From Diphasiastrum complanatum (taxonomy: Eukaryota; Streptophyta; Lycopodiopsida; Lycopodiales; Lycopodiaceae): a stretch of 64,000 nt of DNA. A program made the translations under genes and the position numbers. Position 1 is the first letter of the stretch, and the number at the start of each line of letters is the position of its first letter. The notes under the pieces are model-generated. The model was not told where the DNA came from and ran no database searches. It saw only the letters and a list, made by a program, of their open reading frames with translations. The stretch is from positions 33,848,590 through 33,912,589 of the forward strand of contig CM055095.1 in assembly GCA_029204225.1 (NCBI GenBank), given 5' to 3'. Below, one piece after another: positions 1 through 11,126 of this stretch.

Positions 1-495
1 GTAATGACATGGAGACAAATTATCATGTAGCATCTTACGCAATATATTCTAGTCCAGTATTCTAATTGGGGAAATTGGGTTATTCTGAGAAAATACTAAG
101 TTAAATACAGTCTTCTATCAGGAACAATTGAGTCCTATATGTGCAAATTTTGCAAATCGTTGTGTAGAATTTAGAAACGAGGAGGAAGAATGCCATATGT
201 TGCTTGCACCGATACTTTTGAAATTTGAAACGAGCGTCTAACCAACTAATGAATGGCGTTCTTGAGTTTTACATTATAAGCTGCTGCAAGGAATGTTGAC
301 TGTATCTCTTAGTTTTGTTTGAATAAACTAAATTTGAAAGTGGATTTAGTGTAGATAGCATCGTTAAGTATTAGTCACCAAATGTGTTGTCATCGTTTGT
401 TGCTGCTACTCCTCATGACTGTGATTTGTACCATTTCGAGATGCGATGCTTCGGCCCGCCGTTTGCTTTCAGGTCACTCTCACTCTCTACGTCAT
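1..495. other. No gene seen
   Basis: AT-rich sequence with no long open frame, no recognisable transposon domain and no clear repeat shared with the rest of the window. Nothing can be assigned. Confidence 0.5.
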
Positions 496-655
496 TATAT
501 ACAAGATCGTTTGTTCCTTCTTAACTTCGCCCTTCTTCTTCTTTATTTTTGTTAGTTGGAAATTCTCACCTCGGTTCTGGTGCTTGCGAGCTTTTCAGTA
601 GTTTAAGTTGGGAATTTGCGTTGCCTAAGTGTGTTTTTTTTCCAGAGAAGTTCAT
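496..655 (+). promoter_or_regulatory. Possible core promoter and leader
   Basis: A TATATA box lies at 496-501, followed about 25-30 bases later by a pyrimidine-rich stretch typical of plant transcription starts and 5' leaders. A pyrimidine run ending in CAG just before 646 could also be a splice acceptor ahead of the small ORF that follows. This arrangement is suggestive only; no downstream gene survives to confirm it. Confidence 0.2.
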
Positions 656-769
656 ATGGATCCCCACCAAACAACAGTTGACACCATATTTAACGTATTT
701 AATGCTTTGGGACAAGTAGAGCTGGCTACTATACTGCAACTGATCAGAGGAAGCTATTTAGCTATATAG
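656..769 (+). CDS. Short ORF, possible truncated first exon
   Basis: ATG-to-TAG frame of 37 codons, starting MDPHQTTVDTIF. It follows the TATA-like element and the possible splice acceptor. The stop codon lies in the first copy of the TATATAGG repeat tract, so a real exon may have been cut short by that repeat. No domain is recognised. It could equally be chance. Confidence 0.13.
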   Translation: MDPHQTTVDTIFNVFNALGQVELATILQLIRGSYLAI

Positions 770-1018
770 GAAAACTAATTCTTTTTTGTTAAAAATTTTT
801 TATATAGGAAATTACTTATTCTAAAAAATTCTTGGTCAAAATTTTCCTATATAGGAAAAGTTTTCCTATATTGTCAATCTAGGAACTATTTCATTTTTCC
901 TATATACGAAAAGTTTTCCTATATTGGAACTGTTTCATTTTTCCTAGTGTGCACAATTCTTATTTATGTGTATTTCATTCTAGGAAAACTCTTTTTTTTC
1001 CTATATAGGAACTGATCA
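765..1018. repeat. Imperfect palindromic repeat tract (TTCCTATATAGGAA)
   Basis: Variants of the 14-bp palindrome TTCCTATATAGGAA, whole or as half-sites, recur about eight times. Around 840-945 two roughly 50-bp units can be aligned, each carrying the palindrome, a CCTATATTG half-site and a GAACTxTTTCATT stretch. No coding potential. It may be a decayed small satellite or the end of a foldback element. Confidence 0.55.
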
Positions 1019-1031
1019 GAAGTTCCTTGTG

Positions 1032-2123
1032 AATAGACCTGCAGATATATTTATTGATTCGATCCCATGCATATGCTAAATCCGATCCATGGCAGATTTC
1101 GATCCGTATCGAAATAGAATGGATCTAAAATCGATTCTGAAGTCACATTCCGACCTTCTGCAGTTAGGAGGCAGCTCCAAATCGGTTCTCAGTGAAACGA
1201 ACCAGCAATGCATTATCAATCCATTGAAACCGATCCGACCTATACCAACTAATGAAGCAAAGGCGGCATTCTTCAAAATGCGAGACAGCAGCAGCAAAAC
1301 TCGATCCAGAGTTACACAAATCCAACCCATATCTAAAATCGATCCAGAGCGCACTAGCTATTTCGATCTTCTGGTGTCCCGAGCCTATCATCAAATGCGA
1401 ACCTGTCAGCAAATTCGATCCACAGCAACTCGTCTGCAGCATTCTGATCTGCAATAAATGGGCTGACATACCCATCATCGCACGTAGCTATTCCATGATA
1501 TGAACATTGACCCTCAGAAATCGATCCTTTGAAGTTGTTGACAATTCTAAACCTTAGAACCGATCTATGGAATGACTTAGATCCCACCTGCGGCATGTAT
1601 ATTGATTCATCATCAACAATAAGAAAGCCTCAAGCACACCTACCATGATTCCGAACCAGCGATCCTTCATAAAATTCGACCTACACTCATGTATCAGATT
1701 TTCTCGAATCGATCCGATCCGATCCTGGATCGGGTTTCTATCATTAATTTTTTGACCCTCTGCAGTTACCAGCAGTACAACGCAAGGTGCCTTCTTCACG
1801 CAGTTGCCTCTTCTACATAACTGCTTCACCTTCGTACTTGCACAGCTGTCAAAGTGACAACCAGGACTGAAGGGTGTGCCTTTTAACATATCTTTGAAGG
1901 GCCATCCTATCTTTGAAGACTATCAATTCTACAGCCGTACCATTTCGCTTCCTTGTTTTCTCGGACAACGGGCAGATACAGAGCGGCTCTTGGCTATTCA
2001 CGTAAGGAGACTCTTAAGCCACGATCATCTTTATGGCTGATGGTTCACTCTTAGTCAATAGATCTACACTACACCAAGGCACTCATTCCAATGTGGCAGT
2101 TACAGGATGCAGCTTTCTTCTCC
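1032..2123. repeat. Dispersed repeat R1, copy 1
   Basis: This stretch matches 6,036-6,221 joined to 9,313-10,303 over its whole length, with roughly 10% mismatch by eye. It is rich in CGATCC words. It carries no convincing protein frame: the longest minus-strand frame (about 1,889 to 1,554) is kept in both copies but resembles nothing known. Copy 1 goes on past 2,123 into sequence that copy 2 lacks, so R1 may be longer than the shared part. It could be an LTR or the body of a non-autonomous element. Confidence 0.6.
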
Positions 2124-3284
2124 ACACGCTTTTATCCAGGCAAGCGATCCTATTCAGTCGGCGCTTCTTCTTCTATGCAGTTTACAGTCAACAAGCTCTT
2201 CAACATCATACATTTCTATTACAGGCAGTTGAACCATTGATTACATCTGGCATTATTCTACTTGCTCTGGAGCAGTCTTCTACACCTGGCAAAGCAGCAT
2301 TGGGCCATCATTCTAAAAGCAATTACAAGCCTTCTCCCTGTGCACGAGTCTCATTCCTGGCTATATGAGCCAGAACGTTTTTCATTTTCACTATTCCTAT
2401 TCTTCTGGCTTGCAGGAGAGAAAGAGCAAAGACTCTGTGTGCTCTGTGTAGCTTAATCTTTCCTTCTTCCTAGCAGAGAACAGGATGTATTGTAATGTAT
2501 TTATCTGCAGATCTTGCTGCATATATTGAATGGAATCAATCTGTGTAATAATCACTGTTTTATAATGAATGATTTAGTACATTGATATACCGAGTCCAAA
2601 TCTTGCTGAGGCATGCATCTGTTTGATCCATGATAGTACAATTGTGTTTTCGGTCAGATTATGAGAAGTAGGATGAGATGGGATGTAGATTCTCCGAGTC
2701 ATTTTGCAGGTTGCTTAGCTATTGAGTCAGAACTGGAGGATTCATAATCTTGGAATTTATGGTTAATCAGAATGTATGTGTAGTGACTGTTTAGTCACTC
2801 AAGACAGCAATGATCATACATAGCTATTGTATGGGAGAGGTATATGGTCTGGAACTATCATTAAACCTGTTTGTATTGGACTTATTACATTTTCCCTTGG
2901 GCTTGCCTCATCTTAATGTCCTTGACAACCAGATTTCTCATCATTTCCATCCCATTTCACTGTGCATCATTGATATATCTTTGTTACCACCATAATGACA
3001 TAATTACCCTCTTGCGTGCTCTCTTTGGGGAACGACATCTCTTATACTGCAAAAACCATTGAATTTCCTAGTAAGCAGGTTATGACATATGCTTATTTTG
3101 GAGCCGTTGCTAGGGAGCACATGCAAAGAGGAAAATTTCTGTTCATTACCATCTCCATTCACCATTCTGATTTTTTGTGGGCAGATTCCAGTTTTACTGT
3201 CCATATCTTTTTGCGGATCTCTACAGAATCAGAATATTATAACTTTGTGGATGTACAGTGTTTTACAAGCTATATGTTGTTGTA
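2124..3284. other. Downstream flank of R1, no gene seen
   Basis: The first 450 bases may be the rest of the R1 element: a T-rich region followed by a 3'-end-like stretch with several TGTAAT words near 2,490. Short frames exist on the plus strand (2,033-2,368 and others), but none has a recognisable motif. The rest is AT-rich and unassigned. Confidence 0.4.
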
Positions 3285-4052
3285 CCAAGTCCAATCCATC
3301 AAAAAGATTGAAGCAGATTTGCCAAGTCCAATCCATCAAAAAGATTGAAGCTGAGAAGATTGTGGTGAATAATATAATTGTTTTGCGAAATTTATTTCTA
3401 GCACCTATCCCATTGTGCTATGGACCTCGGTGGCCCGTTGTCATTTTTGATAAAAATGTTGAAGCGACTGAGGCAGATTTGATAAGTTCTAAATGCTGGA
3501 TTGAGAAGTGTGAAGTGACAACCATTACCTTTTTAAGGAAATCTCTTCTCTCATGGGTACAACAGATGATTATGAGAATCATCAAGATTCTGTCATGGTA
3601 TTTAATAACTTTTCAGAACCATGTTAAAAAATCCAAGAAAATTTACGATTGCAGTACAAAGTCTTCACAAATGCATTATATTTTGAGCAGATATTGCTGA
3701 GTTTAATGAAGAGCCCTGTGGTACTTCATTTACCAAATATGAGAACCCTTTGTGTCAATTTGAGGAAGGGGAAGTGATGCCGAATGTTTCAAATTTTCAG
3801 AATCCCTTTACCTTAACCACGTTCATGTCTTATGATGATGAACCACAACCTACATTTTATTCTCTTGCTGTGAAAATTTCAGAAATTCTTATATTGGAAT
3901 ATGAAGAGTCCAAGATCCGACATGGTCAAGAATATATTTTATGTTCTATTCCAACTGTTATGCATTGTTCAGGTTATTTGCATACTTATGAGGAACAATT
4001 GTTGAATCAATGGAGGGCGCTAAGGAAAGATTCTACTGATTCTCTTCTATAA
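3089..4052 (+). other. Two unrecognised adjacent frames
   Basis: Frames 3,089-3,700 (203 codons) and 3,750-4,052 (100 codons) lie on the same strand. The second has near-normal amino-acid composition, with an acidic start and a segment SYDDEPQPTFYSLAVKISEI. No catalytic motif, zinc knuckle or retroelement signature is visible. They may be remains of a mobile-element protein or chance frames in AT-rich DNA. Confidence 0.2.
3285..3358 (+). repeat. 37-bp tandem duplication
   Basis: The word CCAAGTCCAATCCATC followed by AAAAAGATTGAAG occurs at 3,285 and again at 3,322, a period of 37 bp. The second unit is about 29 bp long before divergence. It lies inside the unrecognised frame 3,089-3,700 and adds about 12 codons to it. 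Confidence 0.8.
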
Positions 4053-6035
4053 CAAATTGGTTCTGCATTAATCTATAAAGGATTAACAGTGTGGATGATG
4101 AACCATATGATTTTCTCAATGAAAAGTTCTGTACAATGCAAGACAAAAGCCAACATGATTAAGAAGCTGCATTTCAGATATTTTCAATCTCCATGATTTG
4201 GAAGAATATTATTTTTTATTTTGTTGTTTTTTAGTTATCTGTTTTTCACATCACTTGTTGATCATTTATTTTAGAAGTTTTTAGAATTATTTATATTGTA
4301 TTTAGTTTAGTTTTGTATTGTTTGTCGTTGTAGACTTGGTATGTTAATGCAGGCTGAAAACTGTGGAAGTTTCGTTATGTCAATAATACTTTGGTTTTCC
4401 GTAAGCAAATGTGTATCTATGATTTTCCAAAGTAAAGTTTTGTTATGTATATGTTTTTGTTTTGTTTTGGTTTTATGTGTTTTCACAAGGTTTACAGCTG
4501 TATCATAAAGCCATAACGGAAGAGATAAAAAAGTGTGGTGACACATCGCATTGCTCATTGGATATTGCTTGACCTCTGAATTTTTGAAGACAAGAAAGAA
4601 TGCCTTTTGCACAAAGTGAAGCTGCTATGCTACCAAGGTTTAGGTTGTTATAACACAGTTCTACAAACAGCGTGATGAGCTAAAACAGAATAATTGATAA
4701 CTCCTGAAAGAACCTTGAGGAATGATTCATATACATGTTGGAGCGCGTACTTTATAATTGGTGTGTAGCCCAACCTCATGCCTGTTTATCCAATGCGTTA
4801 GCACTGTTACACTCACGACGTCGTTTTGTATCTGAGGGAGCAGAACATGTGATAGCCTTGCCTTTACCCATTCTACCGACTTTTTAAAGCGATTAATGCC
4901 TATGCCTTATTACATTCTTGAATTGTTCCATGGATATTAGAGGTATCATTATGTTGTAAATTGGTCAAACATCTAAACACAATATTGATACCTTGACCAT
5001 GGAAGGCCTCCATTCCTAGAAACTTTAATTTATAATGTCTTAGGAGACAATGTTTCAAAACACACTTTATTCTTATTTGGCAGAACCATAAGGTATGCCC
5101 TTTGCTTTGAGACATTAAGAAAACACTCGACTCCAGATTTAAAGCCAAATTTATACAAAGTGATACGAGCTAAATATCGACTTTCATGGGATTATTGATA
5201 TGTCGAGTACTATTCAAGATGAGCCAGCAATCTTCGTTAACTCTTCTAAGGCAATTTATTTCCTTAAGGCATATAATCGAGCTATGGTCAAGTCCAGCTC
5301 TAAGTTAAGGGCACATCTAAGTTTCAAGCCATGAACCTTGCTTTTCAAGGAGGCCAACCTTTATGGATAGCAAAGCTGATTATTTGAAAGCCTTCATCAC
5401 TTACGAAGAGGACTTCTCTTAAAGCCTTATCTCGCTTTCAGAAGCAAGATTGATTAATATGTCACTTATGACAAGACATTGGTACTTCAGCTTAAAAGCA
5501 CTATTGTATTCGAGTTCCATATTTGAAGGATGTACTTCGAGTTATGCTACGATAATCGACTCTTTTCAAAGACCTATATTTATTCGAGACGTACCATGAC
5601 ATCGACCTTTGAATTACTCATGTACACAATCAACATTGAGTTTCACATAAGGGCCTGCCCAAAGCCATACACTATCTTGAGACCATATGACACATACTCA
5701 AGTTCTTAAGGATAAGCCCTAAGTTTAAGGGTAATATTATGAGAAGTTGGGAGGAATCTAGCCCTATAATAAATTCAGCCCTCCAGACGTCAACATCTAG
5801 AATTACATTGGACTAACTAAATCGATCTTTAAAGGACTATGAATGAGGACAATTCTCAATCCATGGCAAGCTGGTAAAGCCACACTTCAATAATTCATTT
5901 TAGCTATGGTTATTTCTGGCTTACTCCACTAAATCGATCTTGCTACATTCGGATCCCTGAGCGCATTAGCTATTGTGATCCATAGCTATTCAACCAGCAA
6001 TACTATAGTCACGACCTTCAATTTGTCAGAACCTA
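4053..6035. other. No gene seen
   Basis: No frame with a recognisable domain. Sequence from about 5,820 to 6,020 contains words such as GCGCATTAGCTATT and CGATC that resemble internal parts of R1, so an older or diverged R1-related piece may sit next to copy 2. Otherwise nothing is assigned. Confidence 0.4.
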
Positions 6036-6221
6036 AATAGACCTGTAGATATATTTATTAATTTGATCCCATGCATATGCTGAATCCGATCCATGGTAGA
6101 TCTCAATCCGTATCGAAATAGGTATCTAAACTCGATTATAAAGTCAACCTGAATTCTTCCAACGTTTCGAACTTGCTCGACCCAGGTCTACTGTATCAAT
6201 ATTCTAAATCCAACCCTCAGT
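6036..6221. repeat. Dispersed repeat R1, copy 2 (left part)
   Basis: Matches the start of R1 copy 1 from 1,032. It stops at the target site TCAGT (6,217-6,221), where copia A is inserted, and resumes at 9,313 on the other side. Confidence 0.7.
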
Positions 6222-6846
6222 TGTAGAAATTTTTGTTGTGTTTTTCTTTTTCCAGAATCCTAAGCAAGCGACTACAGACCACAGATCATGAGAGAATCAA
6301 TCAAGAAGATGACACGAATGATGAGGTGGAGAAGAGAGCAATTGTATTTTCTGCTTTTGCATTTTCCAGTGAGTTGGTCAGTGTCTTGCTCATTGGCGGC
6401 CTGACGCTCACCTCAATCGTTGTGTTCTGCTCGTTGGCAGACTTTCATGCACAACTTTTCTCTCTTCTATTCTTTTCGTTCTCTACATCGTCTCTCTATT
6501 GTCTTTATCAAAAAATGTGTATTTATCTCCATTGTGTAGAGTTTACAAGATAGTTAATCAGAGAATTACAAGACAAGTTAATGCTAATCAACTAGTTAGT
6601 TATTCTTTGTTATCGCTGTCTCTTTCAACTGAGTGTGAAGTACAATACACCACGCTCGTTGAGCTGCCAATTGGCAGCACGAATTGTTTTCTTTCATTTC
6701 ATATCTTCCTCTAGTGTGTTTCATCACCTGGTCATTGGGCCGAATCTCGAATACTTTTCTTTTGGTCTTTGGGGTATGTTTGCCCTTTGCTTCGTTCCGC
6801 TTTGTCACCTTCACAATAAAGTTGCAGAAGTTCACAATTTCTGACA
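6222..6846 (-). repeat. 3' LTR of copia A
   Basis: Matches 8,650-9,312 except for a 123-bp tandem duplication present only in the right copy. It contains the perfect palindrome GCTGCCAATTGGCAGC at 6,663-6,678. In element orientation it begins TGTCAGAA and ends CTACA. Confidence 0.9.
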
Positions 6847-6849
6847 CTC

Positions 6850-7446
6850 CCTCTTGAACCTTGCAACTTTGTATATTTAATTCAATTGCTTTTCTTTGCC
6901 TTGCAAAGAGTGGTTTGTCGAGCGGCTTTATGAGCAAATCTGCAATCATGTCTTCAGATTTTATGTACTGAACCTTGAGCTCTCCTTTCGAGATCAAGAC
7001 TCGAATATGATGGTACTTCAGAGGTATATGTTTTGTCTTTGAATGGAAAACAGGATCCTGGGATAGATATATGGCACTTTGAAAATCCATCATTATCGTG
7101 CAGTATGCCAACTGGTTCCAACATCATCTGCAACCATACTACCTCGTTTGCCATCTTTGAAGTTGCGACATATTCAGCTTCGCATGAGGATTGAGCCACC
7201 AAGGTTTGTTTCTTGCATGTCCAGCTGATTGCTACTCCGCACGCAATCAAACATCCTCCTGCCACAGACTTGTTGTCGTCTTTGCACCTCGCCCAACTTG
7301 CATCACTATGGTGTTGTAACTTGAATCCTTTGCCTTCTTTGTCTACTTTGTAGGTTAATCCCATGTTTTGGGTAGCCTTCAGATATTGTAGAATTCGTTT
7401 TGCCATTTGCCAATGTGCCATGCCAGGATTCAAAGAGAATTGGCTT
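6850..7446 (-). pseudogene. Copia RNase H remnant (element A)
   Basis: In minus-strand reading the frame from 7,433 shows the copia RNase H signatures: WQMAKRILQYLK, DASWARCKDD, then SSCEAEYVA. The C-terminal end, with TKHIPLKYHHIR and the usual LLIKPLDKPLF tail, is in another frame (7,111-6,850), so a frameshift lies near 7,105. The polypurine tract AAGAGGGAG directly precedes the LTR. Not functional. Confidence 0.85.
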
Positions 7447-8255
7447 AAAACATAGAGAAGGCCAAATCGGGTCTAGTACAGATTGTGATTTACATCAGAC
7501 TATCGATCAGGTTTTGATAGGGTATACCTTCCATTTTTAGTCCCTCCTCATCTGTATTCGGACAATTATGTTTTGTTGGTTTGGCTCCGACTATCATTGG
7601 TGTGGCTTTTTCTTTGCAGTCCATCATTCGGTACTGCTTCAGCACTTTCTCGGTGTACTCTGACTAACTCATATGCATTTCTCTTCTCATTCGATTTCTT
7701 CTGATTTTAAGCCCAAGGCATTTTGTTTCTTCTCCTAGATCTGTGATTTCATAACTTTTAGAAATTCGACTCTTCGTTTCCTTGATTAGCATCAAGGAAT
7801 TTCCTATTATTAGAGAGTCATCTACAAATATAGTCAGAATCACAAAATTTCTTTCTACTTTTTTAATATAGAGTCTGGTTGTGTAGGAATGAAATCTAGA
7901 GACTTCAGAAGACTATCGATCTTCTTATACCAAAATCGTGATGCTTGCTCTAGACCATAAATGCATCATTGCAACCGACAAACATATTGTCGATTGTCGG
8001 GGTCTTTGAATCCTTCAGGCTGTTTCATGAAGATTTCTTCCTCTAGATCTCCATGGAGAAAGGTTGTCTTCACATCAATCTAGTGAATTTCCAGATTGTA
8101 TTGAGTTGTCTATGCAAGGAGCAATCAAATGCTTGTCATTTTCACCATTGGTGCATACGTATCAAAGTAATTGACGCCGTACCTTTGTGTGTAGCCTTTC
8201 GTGACGTGTCTTGCTTTGTATCGTCCGACAGTGTCATTTGATTTAATTTTTCTTT
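7447..8255 (-). pseudogene. Copia reverse transcriptase remnant (element A)
   Basis: The reverse complement carries broken reverse-transcriptase text: an LHGDLEEEIFMKQPEGF segment around 7,990-8,070 and a thumb region with LGLKIRR near 7,720. It has many stops and indels. The upstream edge near 8,255 joins directly to gag, so the N-terminal part of RT and everything before it has been deleted. Confidence 0.75.
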
Positions 8256-8590
8256 TATAGACCCATTTGCAGTTGACGATCCTCTTATTGGTAGTCCTCA
8301 CTTCGTACTTCTGCTTTAGTCTTTCCCATGCTTCATGGCTGCTCTCATACTCTTCAATCTACATGAGTATTTCTTCGTTAATGGATGAAACGATGATCGC
8401 CATTGCACGTTCATCTTTTCTGATCCACTCAACTCTCCTTGGGTCTCCCTCTGGAGGCTGCACCTCTATGAGTTCGGTCAGATGCCTTCACCCTTCATAA
8501 GTGTTTTGAATAAGTGTTTTGATTTTGAATTTCCATACTCTGTAGTTTTCGCCATCAAGATTGATTGCTATTCTTGTTAGCCATATTGTG
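8256..8590 (-). pseudogene. Copia gag N-terminal remnant (element A)
   Basis: Minus-strand sequence from about 8,590 down encodes a broken copy of the same gag start seen in element K (GENYRVWKFKIKTL, then MQPPEGDPRR-like text). The two copies align well at base level. A short internal repeat near 8,500 (GTGTTTTGAAT twice) breaks the frame. Confidence 0.7.
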
Positions 8591-8636
8591 TTGTCTTAGA
8601 GAATCACTGCTCAGATATCATGTAGCAATAACCTGG

Positions 8637-8649
8637 GGCTTTGATACCA
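8637..8649 (-). other. Primer-binding site of copia A
   Basis: On the minus strand it reads TGGTATCAAAGCC, complementary to the 3' end of plant initiator-Met tRNA with one change from the common TGGTATCAGAGCC. It directly abuts the 5' LTR end. Confidence 0.85.
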
Positions 8650-9312
8650 TGTAGAAATTTTTGTTGTGTTTTTCTTTTTCCAGGATCCTAAGCAAGCGAC
8701 TACATATCACAGATCATGAGAGAATCAATCAAGAAGACGACATGAACGATGAGGTGGATAAGAGAGCAATTGTATTTTCTGCTTTTGCGTTTCCAATGAG
8801 TTGGTCAGTGTCTCGCTCGTTGGCGGCCTGACGCTCACCTCAATCACTGTGTTCTACTCGTTGGCAGACATTCATGCACATCTTTTCTCTCTTCTATTCT
8901 CTTTATTCTCTACATTGTCTCTCTATTGTCTCTATCAAAAAATACGTAATTATCTGCACTGTGAGGAGTTAACTACAATACACCATGCTCGTCGAGCTGC
9001 CAGTTGGCAGCGCGAATTGTTTTCTTTCGTTTCATGTCTTCCTCTAGTGTGTTTCGTCACCTAGTCATTGGACCGAATCTTGAATGCTTTTCTTTTGGTC
9101 TTCAAGGTATGTTTTCCCTTTGTTTACTGGCAGCTCGAATTGTTTTCTTTCGTTTCATGTCTTCCTCTAGTTTGTTTCATCACCTAGTCATTGGACCGAA
9201 TCTCGAATACTTTTCTTTCGGTCTTCAAGGTATGTTTTTCCTTTGTTTTGTTTCGCTTCATTTCGCTTCGTCACCTTCGTGAAAAAGTTGCATGAGTTCA
9301 TAATTTCTGACA
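8650..9312 (-). repeat. 5' LTR of copia A with internal 123-bp tandem duplication
   Basis: Same sequence as the left LTR plus a 123-bp direct duplication (about 9,004-9,250; the word GGCAGCxCGAATTG repeats at 9,006 and 9,129). The left LTR has one copy, so the duplication probably arose after insertion. Palindrome GCTGCCAGTTGGCAGC at 8,996-9,011. Confidence 0.88.
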
Positions 9313-10303
9313 TCAGTTCCAAATTCCGACCTTTTGCAGTTAGAAGAAGCTCCAAATCGGTTCTCAATGAAATGAACCAGCAATGCATCATCGATCCATT
9401 AAAATCTATCCGACCTATACCAACTAATCAATCTTGAAGAAAAGGCGGCATTCTTCAAAATGCGAGACAGCAGCAGCAAAACTCGATCCAGAGTTACACA
9501 AATCCGACCCATATCTAAAATCGATCCAGAGCGCACTAGCTATTTCGATCTTCTGGTGTCCTTGCGAAATCTAAGCCTATCATCAAACGTGACCCTGTCA
9601 TCAAATTCAATCCGCAGCAACTCGTCTGCAACATTATGATCTGCAACAAATCGGCTGACGTACCCATCATCGCATGTAGCTATTCCACGATATGAAGATC
9701 AACCCTCAAGAATCAATCCTTTGAAGTTGTTGACAATCTTAAACCTTAGAACCGATCTATGGAATGACTTAGATCCCATTTGTGGCATGTATACTAATTC
9801 ACCATCAACAATAAGAAAGCCTCAAGCGCATCTACCATGATTCCGAATCAGCGATCCTTTATAAAATTCGACCTGCACTCATGTATCAGATTTTCTCGAA
9901 TCGATCCGATCGGATTTCTATCATTAATTTTCCGACCCTCGGCAGTTACCAACAGTACAACGCCAGGTGCCTTCTTCATGCAGCTGCCTCTTCTATGTAA
10001 CTGTTTTACCTTTGTACTTGCACAGCTGTCAAAGTGACAACCAGGACTGAAGGGTGTGCCTTTCAACATATCTTTGAAGGGCCATCCTATCTTTGAAGGC
10101 TATTAATTCTACAACCATACCATTCCGCTTCCTTCTTTTTTTGGAAAATGGCCAGATACAGAGCGGCTCTTGGCTATTCACGTAAAAAGACTCTTAAGCC
10201 ACGATCATCTTTATGGCTGATGGTTTGCTCTTAGTCAACAGGTCTACACTACACCGAGGCACTCATTCCAATGTGGCAGTTAAAAGATGCAGCTTTCTTC
10301 TCC
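9313..10303. repeat. Dispersed repeat R1, copy 2 (right part)
   Basis: Continues R1 from the copia A insertion point and matches copy 1 to 2,123. It ends sharply at 10,303, where LTR sequence of copia B begins. Confidence 0.7.
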
Positions 10304-10573
10304 AGTGAGCATGAAGTTCAAGACTCCACGCCCGTTGAGCTGCCAGCTGGCAGCACGTAAGATTTTCCTTCGTTTTTTTTTCGTGTCGTGTCTTTTGGTC
10401 TTGGAGGCAAGTTTGACTTTCATGAATCATTTGATCTTTGAGTTTTGCTTCACTTCATGTCTTAGGATTTTTGAGGTACGTTGGCTTTCGCGAATTGTTC
10501 GCCATTCGACCTTCGCTTCGTGTCGCCTGGCTTTGTGTCGCGGCAAATTTCTAGGAGTTCACAATTTTTGACA
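10304..10573 (-). repeat. Truncated 3' LTR of copia B
   Basis: Begins (minus) TGTCAAAAATTGTGAACTCC at 10,573 and runs about 270 bp before breaking into R1. It aligns with the inner part of the copia A LTR. It holds a perfect 16-bp palindrome, GCTGCCAGCTGGCAGC, at 10,339-10,354. Confidence 0.8.
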
Positions 10574-11126
10574 CTCCCTCCTGATCCTTGCAACTTGCAT
10601 GTTTAATCCAATTGTCTTTCTTTACTTTGCAAAGAGTGGCTTGTCGAGTGGCTTGGTGAGCAGATCTACAATCATGTCTTCATACTTTATGTGCTGGACC
10701 TGGAGCTCTCCTTTCGAGATTAAATCTCGAATGTTATGGTACTTCAAATGTATGTGTTTTGTCTTTGAATGAAAGACAAGATCATGGGATAGATAAATGG
10801 CTATTGACCATCCTCCAGTTATGGACTTGATGTCATCTTTGCAGCTCGCCCAGCTTGCATCATTGTAGTGGTGCAACTCGAATCCTTTCCTTTCGTTGTC
10901 AGCTCTATAGGTTAATCTCATATTCTGGGTACACTTCAAATATTGTAGGATTCGTTTTGCCATTTGCCAATGTGACATGCCAGGATTGGAAGAGAATTGG
11001 CTTAAAGCATAAACAGAGAAAGCCAAATCGGGTCTGGTACAAATTGTAAGGTACATCAGAATACCAATTAAGTTTTGGTAGGGTATACCTTCCATCTTCT
11101 ATTTTTCTTCCTCTGTTTTCGGACAA
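10574..11126 (-). pseudogene. Copia RNase H remnant (element B)
   Basis: Minus frame 11,095-10,622 reads IPYQNLIGILMYLTICTRPDL, then HWQMAKRILQYLKCTQN, DASWASCKDDIKS and the C-terminal TKHIHLKYHNIRDL and LLTKPLDKPLF. The SSCEAEY catalytic block is absent: text jumps from SITGGW to IAIYLSHDLVFHSK, an in-frame internal deletion of about 40-50 codons. Not functional. Confidence 0.85.

Larger units (their letters stand above)
6222..9312 (-). mobile_element. Copia retrotransposon A, internally deleted, with LTRs and target duplication
   Basis: A complete insertion boundary is visible. LTRs lie at 6,222-6,846 and 8,650-9,312, each beginning TGTAGAAA on the plus strand and ending TCTGACA. The 5-bp target duplication TCAGT occurs at 6,217-6,221 and 9,313-9,317. 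Between the LTRs lies a minus-strand pol remnant: the start of gag is fused directly to the middle of reverse transcriptase, so protease and integrase are missing. Several stops and frameshifts break what remains. It inserted into repeat R1. It is the same family as elements B and K, judged from shared LTR and gag words. Confidence 0.92.

Noticed and set aside
2033-2368. 111-codon plus-strand frame after R1
   Set aside because: No motif, and its first part is not kept open in R1 copy 2.
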